Positions 9,162-18,399 of a stretch of DNA of 64,000 bases are shown piece after piece. Under the pieces are notes generated by a model, which searched no databases, had not been told where the DNA came from, and was given only the letters and a program-made list of their open reading frames with translations. The first letter of the stretch is position 1. Every line of letters begins with the position of its first letter. The stretch is from Rheinheimera sp. (GTDB lineage: Bacteria; Pseudomonadota; Gammaproteobacteria; Enterobacterales; Alteromonadaceae): positions 806,001 to 870,000 of the forward strand of contig NZ_JAUYGV010000001.1 of assembly GCF_030690345.1 (NCBI RefSeq), in the 5' to 3' direction. The position numbers and the translations under genes are program-made.

Positions 9162-9695
9162 ATGAGTAATGCATTAAAAGAACAACTGTTAAAAGCCGGC
9201 CTGGCCGATGCAAAAAAACTAAAAGCGGTGAAAAAAGAAAAGCACCAGCAAAAAGTACAGGCCGGTAAAAAACAAGCTGTGGTAAACGAAGCCAGCGTAC
9301 TGGCTCAGCAAAGCCGCGAGCAACAAATTGAACGCGACCGCCAGCTCAACCAGCAAAAGCAGGCGCTGTTACAGCAAAAAGCCATTGCCGCCCAGGTAAA
9401 ACAGTTGATTAACAACAATACCATCAGAGCTCAGGGCGACGTGGCGTACAACTTTACCGACGGCAAGCTGGTAAAACGACTGTATGTGAATAACAAACTG
9501 CATGATGAACTCAGCCGTGGCATGCTAGCTATTGCCAAACAGGATGAACAGTATTATCTGGTACCGGCTGCAGTGGCAGAAAAAATTAAGCAGCGCCAGA
9601 GCGACAGCATTATTGTACTTAACGTAAAACAGCAACAAGTGGACGAAGACGATCCGTATGCCGACTTTAAGATCCCTGACGATTTAATGTGGTAA
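9162..9695 (+). CDS. yaiL: DUF2058 family protein (YaiL-like)
   Basis: 177 aa from ATG 9162; the in-frame extension to 9096 lacks the conserved N-terminus. MSNALKEQLLKAGLADAKKLK starts a Lys/Gln-rich coiled region (about 15-90), then a compact domain with RAQGDVAYNFTDGKLVKRLYV and an acidic C-terminus DEDDPYADFKIPDDLMW. This is the YaiL/DUF2058 layout, annotated in some genomes as nucleoprotein-associated; molecular function is unknown. It is divergent from the helicase. Confidence 0.8.
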   Translation: MSNALKEQLLKAGLADAKKLKAVKKEKHQQKVQAGKKQAVVNEASVLAQQSREQQIERDRQLNQQKQALLQQKAIAAQVKQLINNNTIRAQGDVAYNFTDGKLVKRLYVNNKLHDELSRGMLAIAKQDEQYYLVPAAVAEKIKQRQSDSIIVLNVKQQQVDEDDPYADFKIPDDLMW

Positions 9696-9734
9696 GCAGA
9701 TTGTTCGGCTACCACAGCCGGCAGGGAGCCTGAC

Positions 9735-10241
9735 ATGACAACACAATTGGCACTGGCGAATATCGCTGAAATGATCCAGCTGCAAAGCTGGTTTGTTTCA
9801 GCAGAGCAGCAGCAAAGCTGGGGCGGTGACAACTTTGATTACCCGTGCAGCGAGCGGCGTTTTCTCGAATTGCTGTGTCGGCCCGGTACACAAAGCTACA
9901 GTTTGTCAGATGCGCACAGCGGTGAGTTATTAGGCTTTGGCCAAGTGTGTGACCGCTTTGAACGTCATCATTTGGCCAGGTTAGTGATCCGGCCGCAGCA
10001 TCGTGGCAAAGGCCTGGCCAGAGTGCTGATTTTTGAGCTGATTATTCAGGCGTTAGGACAACAGCGACGCGATATCTCGCTGTATGTACACCGGCACAAT
10101 AAGATTGCTGTGCAGTGTTACAGCCGTTTAGGTTTTACTGCCAGCCCGCCACCGGAGCTGGAAAACAGCCGTTTGTATTTTATGACGCTAACAGCGACTG
10201 AAGCCATTAGCCGGGCCAATCAATATCTTGCACAAATCTAA
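9735..10241 (+). CDS. GNAT family N-acetyltransferase
   Basis: 168 aa. The acetyl-CoA binding motif A is RLVIRPQHRGKGLARVL (about 83-99), followed by motif B-like HNKIAVQCYSRLGF, as in RimI-type GNAT enzymes. The substrate is unknown. It starts 39 bp after yaiL on the same strand, probably co-transcribed, and its 3' end overlaps convergent yafS by 4 bp. Confidence 0.8.
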   Translation: MTTQLALANIAEMIQLQSWFVSAEQQQSWGGDNFDYPCSERRFLELLCRPGTQSYSLSDAHSGELLGFGQVCDRFERHHLARLVIRPQHRGKGLARVLIFELIIQALGQQRRDISLYVHRHNKIAVQCYSRLGFTASPPPELENSRLYFMTLTATEAISRANQYLAQI

Positions 10242-10972
10242 CTGCTGCGTTGTCTGGCACTGACGCCTTTAACCTGCTGCGCGAATGCCGGGTTTAATTG
10301 CCATTTCGGCCGGATAGGCGTTAACGGTAATTCACGCTTGCGGGCTACCAATAGATAACTTGCGCCGAAATAATGCAGATATTGCTCCTGCCACTGCTGC
10401 CACCAGCCGTCATCATAGTGCTTTGCCAACATCGCCGAGCAGAAAAAGCGCTGCTCGGATAAAACTTCAAACCCCACCAGATGCAACCAGTCTTTAATCC
10501 GCGCCGGGCTGAAAAAACGCCCTTGCCACGGGTACTGCTGCGCCAAACCCGGCCAGCACTTAAGCAGGCCAACCATACTGTAAGGGTTAATGCCGGTTAG
10601 TAACAAATAACCGTCCGGCATCAGCACACGGTGGGCTTCGCGCACCACATGGTGTGGATCCGGCGTGTATTCCAGGCTGTGGCTTAGCAATACCGCATCG
10701 ACACTGCTGTCGCTAACCGGCAGTGCATCGGCTTCCGCCTGCATCATCAGATTGCTGCCGTAGCGGCCAATAGTAATATGCTGCTGAATTTTGCAACCAC
10801 TGGTGTCTAACTGACAGCTTAAATCGCCCACTTTGAGCAGGTAATAACCGAAAATACGCTGCCACCACGGCTGCAGTTTAACTGCGACAGCAGCAGCCAG
10901 CGCATCGCCCTGCGGCAACTGCTGCCACTGTGAGGGAAAAGCTCTGTCTTTTTCGCTTAACGCCGGTTTCAT
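10238..10972 (-). CDS. yafS: SAM-dependent methyltransferase, YafS-like
   Basis: 244 aa. A class I methyltransferase domain is visible in ADALPVSDSSVDAVLLSHSLEYTPDPHHVVREAHRVL (about residues 81-117), whose SVDAVLLSHSLEYTPDP core is typical of the Methyltransf_11 fold, followed by DGYLLLTGINPYS. The sequence aligns by eye with E. coli YafS, which is also divergent from gloB. The methyl acceptor is unknown. Confidence 0.75.
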   Translation of the reverse strand: MKPALSEKDRAFPSQWQQLPQGDALAAAVAVKLQPWWQRIFGYYLLKVGDLSCQLDTSGCKIQQHITIGRYGSNLMMQAEADALPVSDSSVDAVLLSHSLEYTPDPHHVVREAHRVLMPDGYLLLTGINPYSMVGLLKCWPGLAQQYPWQGRFFSPARIKDWLHLVGFEVLSEQRFFCSAMLAKHYDDGWWQQWQEQYLHYFGASYLLVARKRELPLTPIRPKWQLNPAFAQQVKGVSARQRSS

Positions 10973-11011
10973 GTTAAATTGCTATCCGGATTAATCAATA
11001 TCGCTGCCATT

Positions 11012-11779
11012 ATGTACCAGATTACACCCATACCTGCGTTCGAGGATAACTATATTTGGGCCCTGTGTCAGCCTGAGCACTCATATTGCCTGGTAGTAGA
11101 CCCGGGTGATGCCGACGTTGTATTACAATTTTTGGCGCAGCAGCAAAAGCAGCTACAAAGTATTTTGATCACCCATCACCACGCCGACCATACCGGCGGA
11201 ATTGCCAAACTGCGACACCAGTTTCCGGATGCGCGGGTTATAGGCCCGGCGGCAGAGCAACATCTTATTCCTTCGCTAACTGAACAGGTTAAGCAAGGCG
11301 ATACGGTGTCGTTACCACCGTTTAACCTGACGTTTGATGTACTGGACCTACCCGGCCATACCCTGGGCCATATAGCGTTTTATTCAGCCCCGGTTTTGTT
11401 TAGCGGTGATACTTTATTTAGCGCTGGCTGTGGTCGCTTATTTGAAGGTAGCCCTGCTCAAATGTGGCATTCGTTGCAAAAACTGTTGGCCTTGCCCGAT
11501 AACACACTGATTTACTGCACACATGAATACACCCTGGCAAATTTACAGTTTGCCCTGCACGTTGATGCGGATAATGCTGCGTTAGTGGGATATACACAGC
11601 ATTGCCGTGATTTACGTTTGGCAAAACAGCCAACCCTGCCGGCAATACTGGCAAATGAAAAACAAATTAACCCTTTTTTACGCTGCAATAACAAACTGTT
11701 GCAAAAAAAATGGCAAAAAGACACGGCTCTTGCTCTATTTACTATGCTAAGAGCAGCTAAAGACCAGTTTAAAGCCTGA
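11012..11779 (+). CDS. gloB: Hydroxyacylglutathione hydrolase (glyoxalase II)
   Basis: 255 aa from ATG 11012, chosen because MYQITPIPAFEDNYIW is the conserved GloB N-terminus; a longer start lacks homology. The metallo-beta-lactamase metal motif is THHHADH (55-60 region, H-x-H-x-D-H), with PGHTLGHIAF, FSGDTLFSAGCGR and the family-specific HEYTLAN. It hydrolyses S-lactoylglutathione in methylglyoxal detoxification. It is divergent from yafS. Confidence 0.95.
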   Translation: MYQITPIPAFEDNYIWALCQPEHSYCLVVDPGDADVVLQFLAQQQKQLQSILITHHHADHTGGIAKLRHQFPDARVIGPAAEQHLIPSLTEQVKQGDTVSLPPFNLTFDVLDLPGHTLGHIAFYSAPVLFSGDTLFSAGCGRLFEGSPAQMWHSLQKLLALPDNTLIYCTHEYTLANLQFALHVDADNAALVGYTQHCRDLRLAKQPTLPAILANEKQINPFLRCNNKLLQKKWQKDTALALFTMLRAAKDQFKA

Positions 11780-11835
11780 CTTGCAATACGCTGTCGAACA
11801 GGTAACATTCGTATTTTTACCCTTGGGATGAAGTA

Positions 11836-13440
11836 ATGTTTAAAAAAATCTCTGCTCTGGCAAGTGCCGTTTTACTCGCAGGATGCGTCAGTACCAACAA
11901 TTCCGACGAGATCAGCACCGCCGCAGCGACTGCATCAGACGTGCAGCCGGCAGATTTTCATAAACAGGCAGCATCCGCAGAACAAATTGCCAACCGCTTG
12001 TGGAATCTGAATATTGCCGCAGAGCCGGAAATCGTCACACCAGACGCCGCTGAGCTGGAAGACTTATGGCAGCGCATTCAGTTTCAACTGACCTTTAATG
12101 TGCCACAAACCCGGCCTATTATTGAACAGCGTAATTATTACAGCAGCCATCAAGCTTATCTTGACCGCATTGCTAACCGCGCCCAGCCTTTTTTGTACTA
12201 TATAGTGCAGGAAATTGAAAAACGTAACATGCCGCTGGAACTGGCGTTACTGCCTATTGTAGAAAGTGCTTTTGACCCCTTTGCCTATTCCCATGCCGCT
12301 GCATCAGGTATGTGGCAGTTTATGCCCGCTACCGGCAAGCGCTTTGGTCTGAAACAAAACTTCTGGTACGACGGCCGCCGTGATGTTATAGCCTCTACCC
12401 GCGCGGCGTTGGAATATCTGCAGTATTTGCACGACCGGCTCGAAGGTGACTGGTTAAATGCTATCGCAGCGTATAACTCCGGCGAAGGCCGCATTCTTGC
12501 AGCAATAAAACGTAATAAACAACGGCGCTTGCCTACCGACTTCTGGTCTTTGGACTTGCCGGCAGAAACCACAGCTTATGTACCTAAGCTACTGGCATTA
12601 GTCGATATTTTAAAACGCCCGGATGATTTTGATATTGTCTGGAAGTTTATTGCCAACGAACCGAAAATTGATATCGTTGACGTTGGCGGCCAGATAGACC
12701 TGGCGATAGCAGCAGAAATGGCCGGGTTAAACGTATCTGATATTCAGGCATTAAACCCCGGCTTCAACCAATGGGCTACCGATCCGGAAGGCCCGCATTA
12801 TCTGGTGTTACCGCAACATACCACCGCAGCGTTTTCACAACAGCTGGCACAAACCCCGGTACAAAACTGGCTGCGCTGGCAGCGCTATACCGTGGTAAAA
12901 GGTGATACCCTCGGCAAAATTGCACAGCAACACAGCACCGCAGTGGGTGCTATACAGCGTATTAATAAGTTGTCGGGCAACACCATTCGCATTGGCCAAC
13001 ATTTATTGATCCCGATGGCAAACGCCGACACAGCAGATTACAGCCTGAGCCAGCCCAACCGTATAGCCAAAGCACAGCAACAAACGGCAAGCGGTAACAA
13101 ACTGGCATATACTGTCAAACATGGTGACACCCTATGGGATATCAGCCGCGAGCATAAGGTCAGCGTAGAGCAACTGGCAAAGTGGAATGGCATTGCCCAA
13201 CGCGCGCCACTCAAATTAGGCCAGCAGTTAGTTATATGGCAGCAAGCGTCAGACAGCCGCAGTACCGGCATCTCGCGTACTGTGACCTATAAAGTGCGAA
13301 AAGGTGATTCGTTAGCCCGTATTGCCCAGCGCTTCAGTGTTAGCGTGGCTGACATTGTTAAATGGAACAATATCAACAGCAGCAATTACCTGCAGCCAGG
13401 ACAGCAATTAAAACTGGTGGTAGGTTTAACCCAGGTTTAA
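11836..13440 (+). CDS. mltD: Membrane-bound lytic transglycosylase D with three LysM repeats
   Basis: 534 aa lipoprotein: the signal ends in LLAGC (Cys17). The SLT domain (about 120-235) has catalytic Glu143 in LLPIVESAFDP, SGMWQFMPATGKRFGL and NAIAAYNSGEGRI. Three LysM peptidoglycan-binding repeats follow at about 350-395, 424-468 and 483-530, each beginning Y-T/K-V-x-x-GD. It cleaves the glycan strand of peptidoglycan to 1,6-anhydro products. E. coli mltD likewise follows gloB. Confidence 0.95.
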   Translation: MFKKISALASAVLLAGCVSTNNSDEISTAAATASDVQPADFHKQAASAEQIANRLWNLNIAAEPEIVTPDAAELEDLWQRIQFQLTFNVPQTRPIIEQRNYYSSHQAYLDRIANRAQPFLYYIVQEIEKRNMPLELALLPIVESAFDPFAYSHAAASGMWQFMPATGKRFGLKQNFWYDGRRDVIASTRAALEYLQYLHDRLEGDWLNAIAAYNSGEGRILAAIKRNKQRRLPTDFWSLDLPAETTAYVPKLLALVDILKRPDDFDIVWKFIANEPKIDIVDVGGQIDLAIAAEMAGLNVSDIQALNPGFNQWATDPEGPHYLVLPQHTTAAFSQQLAQTPVQNWLRWQRYTVVKGDTLGKIAQQHSTAVGAIQRINKLSGNTIRIGQHLLIPMANADTADYSLSQPNRIAKAQQQTASGNKLAYTVKHGDTLWDISREHKVSVEQLAKWNGIAQRAPLKLGQQLVIWQQASDSRSTGISRTVTYKVRKGDSLARIAQRFSVSVADIVKWNNINSSNYLQPGQQLKLVVGLTQV

Positions 13441-13468
13441 AGCTGCCATTGTCAAAAGGAGCCTTGTT

Positions 13469-13960
13469 ATGAAAGCCGGTTTATTATCAGGCTGGTTGTT
13501 GTCTGCAACAATGCTCTTCTGCTTGCCCTGTTATGCGCAATTTGATATCGCAGGTGAAGGCAAGGTGCAGCTTATAAAAGGTGGCGAGCAGGAGTTTGAC
13601 TTCGGCTTCAGCTATTTTCGTCAGGATGGTAGCTATCGCTTTATCGTTGGCCGCCACAGTTTGTCTGTGCATACGGTGCCACAAAAATACTCGCTGGCGT
13701 TAATTCTGCAAGATGACAAGCAGGTCTGGGTGCCGGATTTTATTAACGAACCCCTATCCGGCTTTGAACTGCAGATAGAAGGCTACAAACTGAAACTCTA
13801 TCAGCAGCCCGCCGTTGATGACCAGCCGGGTAAGTTTATTTTGCAATTTAACGATGAAAACTATCAGTTCAGCCGCGGCCCTGGTCAGGTCAATTTCTAT
13901 TTCACCGAGCAAGGCATCAAAGACGTACGTGTTGAAGGTATGTTTAAACCCAAGCGTTAA
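13469..13960 (+). CDS. Hypothetical exported protein
   Basis: 163 aa. A Sec signal peptide (MKAGLLSGWLLSATMLFC ... CYAQ) ends near residue 24; the rest is beta-rich with no family I recognise. A good Shine-Dalgarno AAGGAG precedes ATG 13469, and the gene follows mltD by 28 bp, so it is probably in the mltD operon and periplasmic. No catalytic motif is visible. Confidence 0.65.
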   Translation: MKAGLLSGWLLSATMLFCLPCYAQFDIAGEGKVQLIKGGEQEFDFGFSYFRQDGSYRFIVGRHSLSVHTVPQKYSLALILQDDKQVWVPDFINEPLSGFELQIEGYKLKLYQQPAVDDQPGKFILQFNDENYQFSRGPGQVNFYFTEQGIKDVRVEGMFKPKR

Positions 13961-13964
13961 GCTG

Positions 13965-14180
13965 TTATTCCGGCTCTTGCTGCAACTGCAGCGACGGCAA
14001 CATGCCCGATGCAATACATAAGCACGGTGCCAGCAACATTAGCCACCAGCCCTCATACAAAGCAATACCATGCCACCAGGAAAACGTAACGGCACACAGC
14101 TGAAACACTAAGCCAAACAGCCCGGCATATACCAGGCTTTTGTTAAGCCATCTTTTGGGTAACTTGTATTGTTGCGTCAT
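13965..14180 (-). CDS. Hypothetical small membrane protein
   Basis: 71 aa from ATG 14180 (a GTG two codons earlier is possible). Two hydrophobic segments (about 17-35 and 44-62) predict two transmembrane helices. It is convergent with the exported protein, 4 bp apart, and 57 bp downstream of cheV on the same strand. No recognised family. Confidence 0.5.
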   Translation of the reverse strand: MTQQYKLPKRWLNKSLVYAGLFGLVFQLCAVTFSWWHGIALYEGWWLMLLAPCLCIASGMLPSLQLQQEPE

Positions 14181-14237
14181 ATCCACTCACACGGCAAAGC
14201 CTGAACGTGGCAAAACCAGCTGTTCAGGCAATAACAC

Positions 14238-15164
14238 TTAACCGGCATTTAACCACTTTTGTACTGCTGACGTTAACTCATCCGGGTGAAATTTGGCAAT
14301 AAATTGATCTGCACCTACCTTGGTTACCATAGCTTCGTTAAACACACCGCTTAAGGATGAATGCAGGATAATATGGATTTTACGCAGATTTTCATTGGCT
14401 TTAATTTCACTGCACAAGGTGTAGCCATCCATTTTCGGCATTTCAATATCCGAAATCAGCAGCGGTATTTCACGGACAAAATTATCACCTAACTCATCGG
14501 CTTTTTTAAGCAACCATTGCAGTGCTTCGTTGCCGTCATTGGCCAGCTCAACTTTAACGCCAATAGAGGCCAGCGCGCGTTTCACCTGATTACGTGCTAC
14601 GGCGGAATCGTCAGCAACCAGTACAGTAATTTGCGATAAATCAATGGCTGATACCTTGGATTTAACGCTTTCACTGACCTCTTCGTTCATCGGACAAATT
14701 TCGGCAAATACTTTTTCCACATCCAGTATTTGCACCAATTTATTGTCTATTTCTGTCACAGCAGTTAAATAATGCGCTTTGCCGGAGCCTTGCGGCGGCG
14801 ACATAATTTGCTCCCAATTCAGGTTCACAATGCGATCTACGCCAGCGACCAAAAAGCCCTGGGTATTACGGTTGTACTCCGTTACCAGAATATAAGCCGC
14901 CGATAAATCTTCTAACCGCTTGCCGCCTGTGGCCTGGCTCATATCAATTACCATCACCGGCACACCACGTAAATGGGCAATGCCGCGCACGCAGGGGTGT
15001 GAGCCCGGCATTTCGGTTAACTCCGGGCACTGGATCACTTCACGTACTTTAAATACGTTGATGCCAAAGCGCTGAGAGCCATTCAGGCGAAACAACAATA
15101 ACTCTAACCTGTTTTGTCCAACCAGATTGGTGCGCTGGTTGACTGATGCCATTAAATTACTCAT
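14238..15164 (-). CDS. cheV: Chemotaxis coupling/response-regulator protein CheV
   Basis: 308 aa from ATG 15164 (MSNLMASVNQ), which has AAGAGG about 8 nt upstream; a longer in-frame start is unlikely. The N-terminal CheW domain (about 20-150: LLLFRLNGSQRFGINVFKVREVI, HLRGVPVMVIDM) is followed by a receiver domain (about 175-305) with acidic pair DDSA, phospho-acceptor Asp in LLISDIEMPKMDGY, Ser in LHSSLSG and Lys in QFIAKF. It couples chemoreceptors to CheA and may adapt the signal by phosphorylation. No other chemotaxis genes are nearby. Confidence 0.92.
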   Translation of the reverse strand: MSNLMASVNQRTNLVGQNRLELLLFRLNGSQRFGINVFKVREVIQCPELTEMPGSHPCVRGIAHLRGVPVMVIDMSQATGGKRLEDLSAAYILVTEYNRNTQGFLVAGVDRIVNLNWEQIMSPPQGSGKAHYLTAVTEIDNKLVQILDVEKVFAEICPMNEEVSESVKSKVSAIDLSQITVLVADDSAVARNQVKRALASIGVKVELANDGNEALQWLLKKADELGDNFVREIPLLISDIEMPKMDGYTLCSEIKANENLRKIHIILHSSLSGVFNEAMVTKVGADQFIAKFHPDELTSAVQKWLNAG

Positions 15165-15330
15165 TACTCTCAACCTCTTGCCGATGTATTGCCTATTATG
15201 TCCGAAGCGGACACGCACGTCGCTGTTATTTTTGCCGGCCGTTGCCAACACAGCAAAAGCAATGGGGATTACGCTACAGAGTTAAGCATAGGCGACTATA
15301 GCTAATCGTCTAGTGCCGGGCAGTAAATGC

Positions 15331-15357
15331 TGATGCCGGCATCACAGGCCGGCATCA
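15331..15357. other. Strong inverted repeat downstream of maiA
   Basis: TGATGCCGGC / GCCGGCATCA, perfect 10-bp stem with 7-nt loop, 13 bp after the maiA stop. It lacks a T-run on the minus strand, so it may be an mRNA 3'-end stabiliser or a Rho-assisted end rather than a classic terminator. Nothing else was seen in 15165-15369. Confidence 0.5.
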
Positions 15358-15369
15358 GTCGGGACAACT

Positions 15370-16008
15370 TTATTGGGCGTCGGGTTGTTGTTCAGGCGCG
15401 GCCAGCGCGAAAGCGGCCAGCTGCTGACAGTTATGCTGAATAGCCATAACGGTAGGAAATGCGCTCATATCCTGCGCAAAGCGCAGCGCGTTATACACTT
15501 GCGGCACCAGACAAATATCAGCCAGGGTCACCTCATTGCCAAAGCAAAACTGCCCCGCGCTTTGGCTCAGCCGCTGTTCCAGCGCGGTAAAGCCGCTGTG
15601 CAACCAGTGATTTATCCAGTCGGCTTTTGCGGCGTCAGTCACGGCCAAAGTACCGCTAAGGTACTGCAATACGCGCAGGTTGTTCAGCGGATGAATATCG
15701 CAGGCAATATCCAGTGCCAGCGCCCGTACTTTGGCTTTAGTCGCGACATCTTGCGGCAATAACGCCGGCTTGGGGTACATCTCGTCCAGATATTCAATAA
15801 TCGCTAACGACTGGTTCAGGCTGATATCGCCATCTACCAGGGTTGGCACCAGTTCAGATGGGTTTAACGCTTTATAGCTGTCACTGTGTTGCTCACCGCC
15901 GTTTTTTACCAGGTGCACCGGCAGGTTTTCAAAACTCAGCTGTTTTAAATTCAGTGCTATACGCACACGATAGGCTGCTGAAGAGCGCCAATAGCCGTAA
16001 AGTTTCAT
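15370..16008 (-). CDS. maiA: Maleylacetoacetate isomerase (zeta-class GST)
   Basis: 212 aa. The zeta GST signature SSAAYRVRIAL (residues 9-19) carries the glutathione-activating serine. The thioredoxin-like N-terminal half is followed by the helical C-terminal half (VTLADICLVPQVYNALRF). It isomerises maleylacetoacetate to fumarylacetoacetate, the step between hmgA and fahA products in tyrosine breakdown. It is separated from fahA by a repeat element rather than directly abutting. Confidence 0.93.
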   Translation of the reverse strand: MKLYGYWRSSAAYRVRIALNLKQLSFENLPVHLVKNGGEQHSDSYKALNPSELVPTLVDGDISLNQSLAIIEYLDEMYPKPALLPQDVATKAKVRALALDIACDIHPLNNLRVLQYLSGTLAVTDAAKADWINHWLHSGFTALEQRLSQSAGQFCFGNEVTLADICLVPQVYNALRFAQDMSAFPTVMAIQHNCQQLAAFALAAPEQQPDAQ

Positions 16009-16048
16009 TGCAGGTCCTTAACGTACGGAGCTTCGAATACGCGGCTGC

Positions 16049-16216
16049 TGCGTACATTTTTTCTGCAACACGCCGTAAACCCATCCCTGGGGGCTCGTTT
16101 ATGAATTTCGTCCATGAAATTCACCGTTCCGGCCAGCGACGCTGTTCAAATTCGCTCCCGGCGAATTTGTCAGGCCATCCGGGCCTTCAACGGTCGCAGA
16201 AAAAAGTACATCCGCA
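16049..16216. repeat. MITE-like interspersed repeat between fahA and maiA
   Basis: About 168 bp. The termini are imperfect inverted repeats: left TGCGTACATTTTTTCTGC, right ending GCAGAAAAAAGTACATCCGC. The interior has two perfect hairpins, TGAATTTC/GAAATTCA (16102-16123) and CAAATTCGC/GCGAATTTG (16147-16169), and a CCGTAAACCCATCCCTGGGG motif of the sort seen in dispersed repeats of marine gammaproteobacteria. It has no coding capacity. It occupies nearly all of the fahA-maiA gap. Confidence 0.6.
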
Positions 16217-16231
16217 TCCGCTTGCTAATGG

Positions 16232-17248
16232 CTAAGCTTTATATTGCACCACTTGCTGATCAATGGCGCCAAAGATGCTGTTGCCCTGAGTATCCAGCAT
16301 TTCCATGCGGATGGTATCGCCAAACTTCATAAAGGCGGTAGACGGCTTACCATCACGAATGGTTTCAATCATGCGGATCTCAGCAATACAGCTGTAGCCC
16401 ACACCGCCCTCATCCACAGCAGTACCATACTCTGTACCCTGCTTGTTTGATACGGTGCCCGAACCAATAACCGCCCCGGCGCCCAGATTACGGGTTTTCG
16501 CCGCATGCGCGACTAACTGGCCAAAGTCGAACGTCATATCGATACCGGCATTTGGTTTGCCAAACAGCTTACCGTTGTAGGTAGACAGCAGCGGCAGATG
16601 CACACGGCCATCGCGCCAGTTATCACCCAGCTCGTCCGGTGTTACCGCTACCGGGCTGAATGCAGATGACGGCTTGGACTGAAAAAAGCCAAAACCCTTG
16701 GCTAACTCATTCGGAATAAGACCACGCAAGGATACGTCATTGACCAGCATCAGTAAGCGGATTTTGCTGCGTGCTTCATCAGCGCTGCATGCCATTGCTA
16801 CATCATCGGTAATGACGGCTACTTCGCCTTCAAAGTCGATACCGTAGTCTTCACTGACCACTTCAACATTGTCACGCGGGCCGATAAAGTCATCCGAGCC
16901 ACCCTGATACATTAACGGATCGGTCCAGAAGCTTGGCGGCATTTCGGCATTACGCGCTTTGCGCACCAACTCTACATGGTTAACATAGGCACTGCCATCG
17001 GCCCATTGATAAGCACGTGGTAAAGGCGACTCACACTGGCCTTCGTCAAACGCCATTTCACCGTCTACGCTACCGCTGTTCAGTGCCTGATACACTTGTT
17101 CCAGCTTCGGGCTTAATTGCACCCAGCTATCCAGCAATTGCTGCATAGTGGCAGCTACTGCCGGCACGGCTACACAACGGCTTAAATCGCGGCTGACGAC
17201 AACCAGCAAACCATCACGGCTGCCATTTTTTAAACTTGCTAACTTCAT
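16232..17248 (-). CDS. fahA: Fumarylacetoacetate hydrolase family protein (fumarylacetoacetase)
   Basis: 338 aa. The FAH domain occupies roughly 85-330, with metal-site motif YGIDFEGEVAVI, VNDVSLRGLIPNE, GFFQSKPSSAFSP and GTVSNKQGTEYGTAVDEGG. It splits fumarylacetoacetate to fumarate and acetoacetate, the last step of homogentisate breakdown. It starts 2 bp after the hmgA stop, so translation is probably coupled. Assignment to this substrate rests on context with hmgA and maiA. Confidence 0.88.
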   Translation of the reverse strand: MKLASLKNGSRDGLLVVVSRDLSRCVAVPAVAATMQQLLDSWVQLSPKLEQVYQALNSGSVDGEMAFDEGQCESPLPRAYQWADGSAYVNHVELVRKARNAEMPPSFWTDPLMYQGGSDDFIGPRDNVEVVSEDYGIDFEGEVAVITDDVAMACSADEARSKIRLLMLVNDVSLRGLIPNELAKGFGFFQSKPSSAFSPVAVTPDELGDNWRDGRVHLPLLSTYNGKLFGKPNAGIDMTFDFGQLVAHAAKTRNLGAGAVIGSGTVSNKQGTEYGTAVDEGGVGYSCIAEIRMIETIRDGKPSTAFMKFGDTIRMEMLDTQGNSIFGAIDQQVVQYKA

Positions 17249-17250
17249 TC

Positions 17251-18399
17251 TTATTCCTTAGCCTGCTCAGGTTTTACTTTCCAGCTATTCACATATTCCG
17301 GGTTTTCCGTGGCCAGTGCCGCAGTGCCTATCTCCAGTGCATCACGGGTATCCAGCATAACGGCAACTTCGTCGGTAAATTTCTTTTTATACTCGCGCCC
17401 CGCTGCAAAAGCTTTCGGGTGCGGGCCATGGGTAAAACCGGCCGGATGGAAAGTGACCATACCTTTTTCGATATTATCGCGGCTGAAAAAGTCACCGGCA
17501 TGGTAAAACAACACTTCATCATAATCGTCATTGTTGTGATAAAACGGTACTTTTAATGCGCCGGGATCACTCTCAATCGGCCTGGGCACAAAAGTACAGA
17601 CCACAAAGCGCTGCGCGACAAAGGTCGTATGCGCCGAGGGCGGTAAATGATAGCGGTGGCTCATCAGCGGCCGGATATCGCGCCAGTTAATGCGCATTAG
17701 CGCTAAATCACCGTGCCAGCCTATCGCATCCAGCGGATTATACGGGTAAGTAATAACCGATACCTGGCCGTGGCGTTTTACCTCAACCTGCCATTGCTGC
17801 TCGCTGTATTGCGCTTTAAAGGCATCATCAATTTTCGGCGTATCCAACATTGCCGGATCAAAAATTGCGTGATTACCCACCAGGCCTTTTTCCGGCAGCT
17901 GAAAGCTGTCGTTAGTGGCCTCTATCAGCAGGATAAACATCGGCTCTTTTGGCTCTAAGCGCCACATGGTCGAGCGCGGGATCACTATGTAATCGCCGTC
18001 GCGCACTGTCATATGGCCGTAGTCGCAGTAAAGCTCAGCGCTGCCCTCGTGAATAAACAACAGCTCATCACCGTCGGCGTTGCGCACCAGCTTGCTCATA
18101 TTGTCACTTAAGCGCCAGGTACGCATTTTACAATGCGCATTAAACAGCAGGTTGGGTACTGCCCACGGTGAATTAGCGTTATCTGCACCTATTTCATTAA
18201 AGTTAAACAGGTGCGGCCGCAATGGCCCTTGCCAGTCAGTCCAACCGGTAGGCGCATGGCGGTGATGAAAGTGCGTGGCAGGGCCAAAAAAGCCGCTGCG
18301 GCCGGTTTCACGCTCATATATCGCCTGCTCAGGAAAATCAGCATGCGCTTGCCTTGATACATCCCCTTCCTTTAACGGAAACGATGCCCATTTACGCAT
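17251..18399 (-). CDS. hmgA: Homogentisate 1,2-dioxygenase
   Basis: 382 aa. A cupin-fold ring-cleavage dioxygenase: ELLFIHEGSAELYCDYGHMTV in the first cupin, and DEVLFYHAGDFFSRDNIEKG then FHPAGFTHGPHPKAF in the C-terminal Fe-binding region. It opens homogentisate to maleylacetoacetate. It is shorter than the roughly 440-aa mammalian/Pseudomonas type, as in Shewanella relatives. Its start overlaps the hppD 3' end by 8 bp and fahA follows after 2 bp, giving hppD-hmgA-fahA-maiA. Confidence 0.88.
   Translation of the reverse strand: MRKWASFPLKEGDVSRQAHADFPEQAIYERETGRSGFFGPATHFHHRHAPTGWTDWQGPLRPHLFNFNEIGADNANSPWAVPNLLFNAHCKMRTWRLSDNMSKLVRNADGDELLFIHEGSAELYCDYGHMTVRDGDYIVIPRSTMWRLEPKEPMFILLIEATNDSFQLPEKGLVGNHAIFDPAMLDTPKIDDAFKAQYSEQQWQVEVKRHGQVSVITYPYNPLDAIGWHGDLALMRINWRDIRPLMSHRYHLPPSAHTTFVAQRFVVCTFVPRPIESDPGALKVPFYHNNDDYDEVLFYHAGDFFSRDNIEKGMVTFHPAGFTHGPHPKAFAAGREYKKKFTDEVAVMLDTRDALEIGTAALATENPEYVNSWKVKPEQAKE

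Noticed and set aside
15331-15357. Classic intrinsic terminator after maiA
   Set aside because: The stem is perfect but no T-run follows on the maiA strand; recorded only as an inverted repeat.
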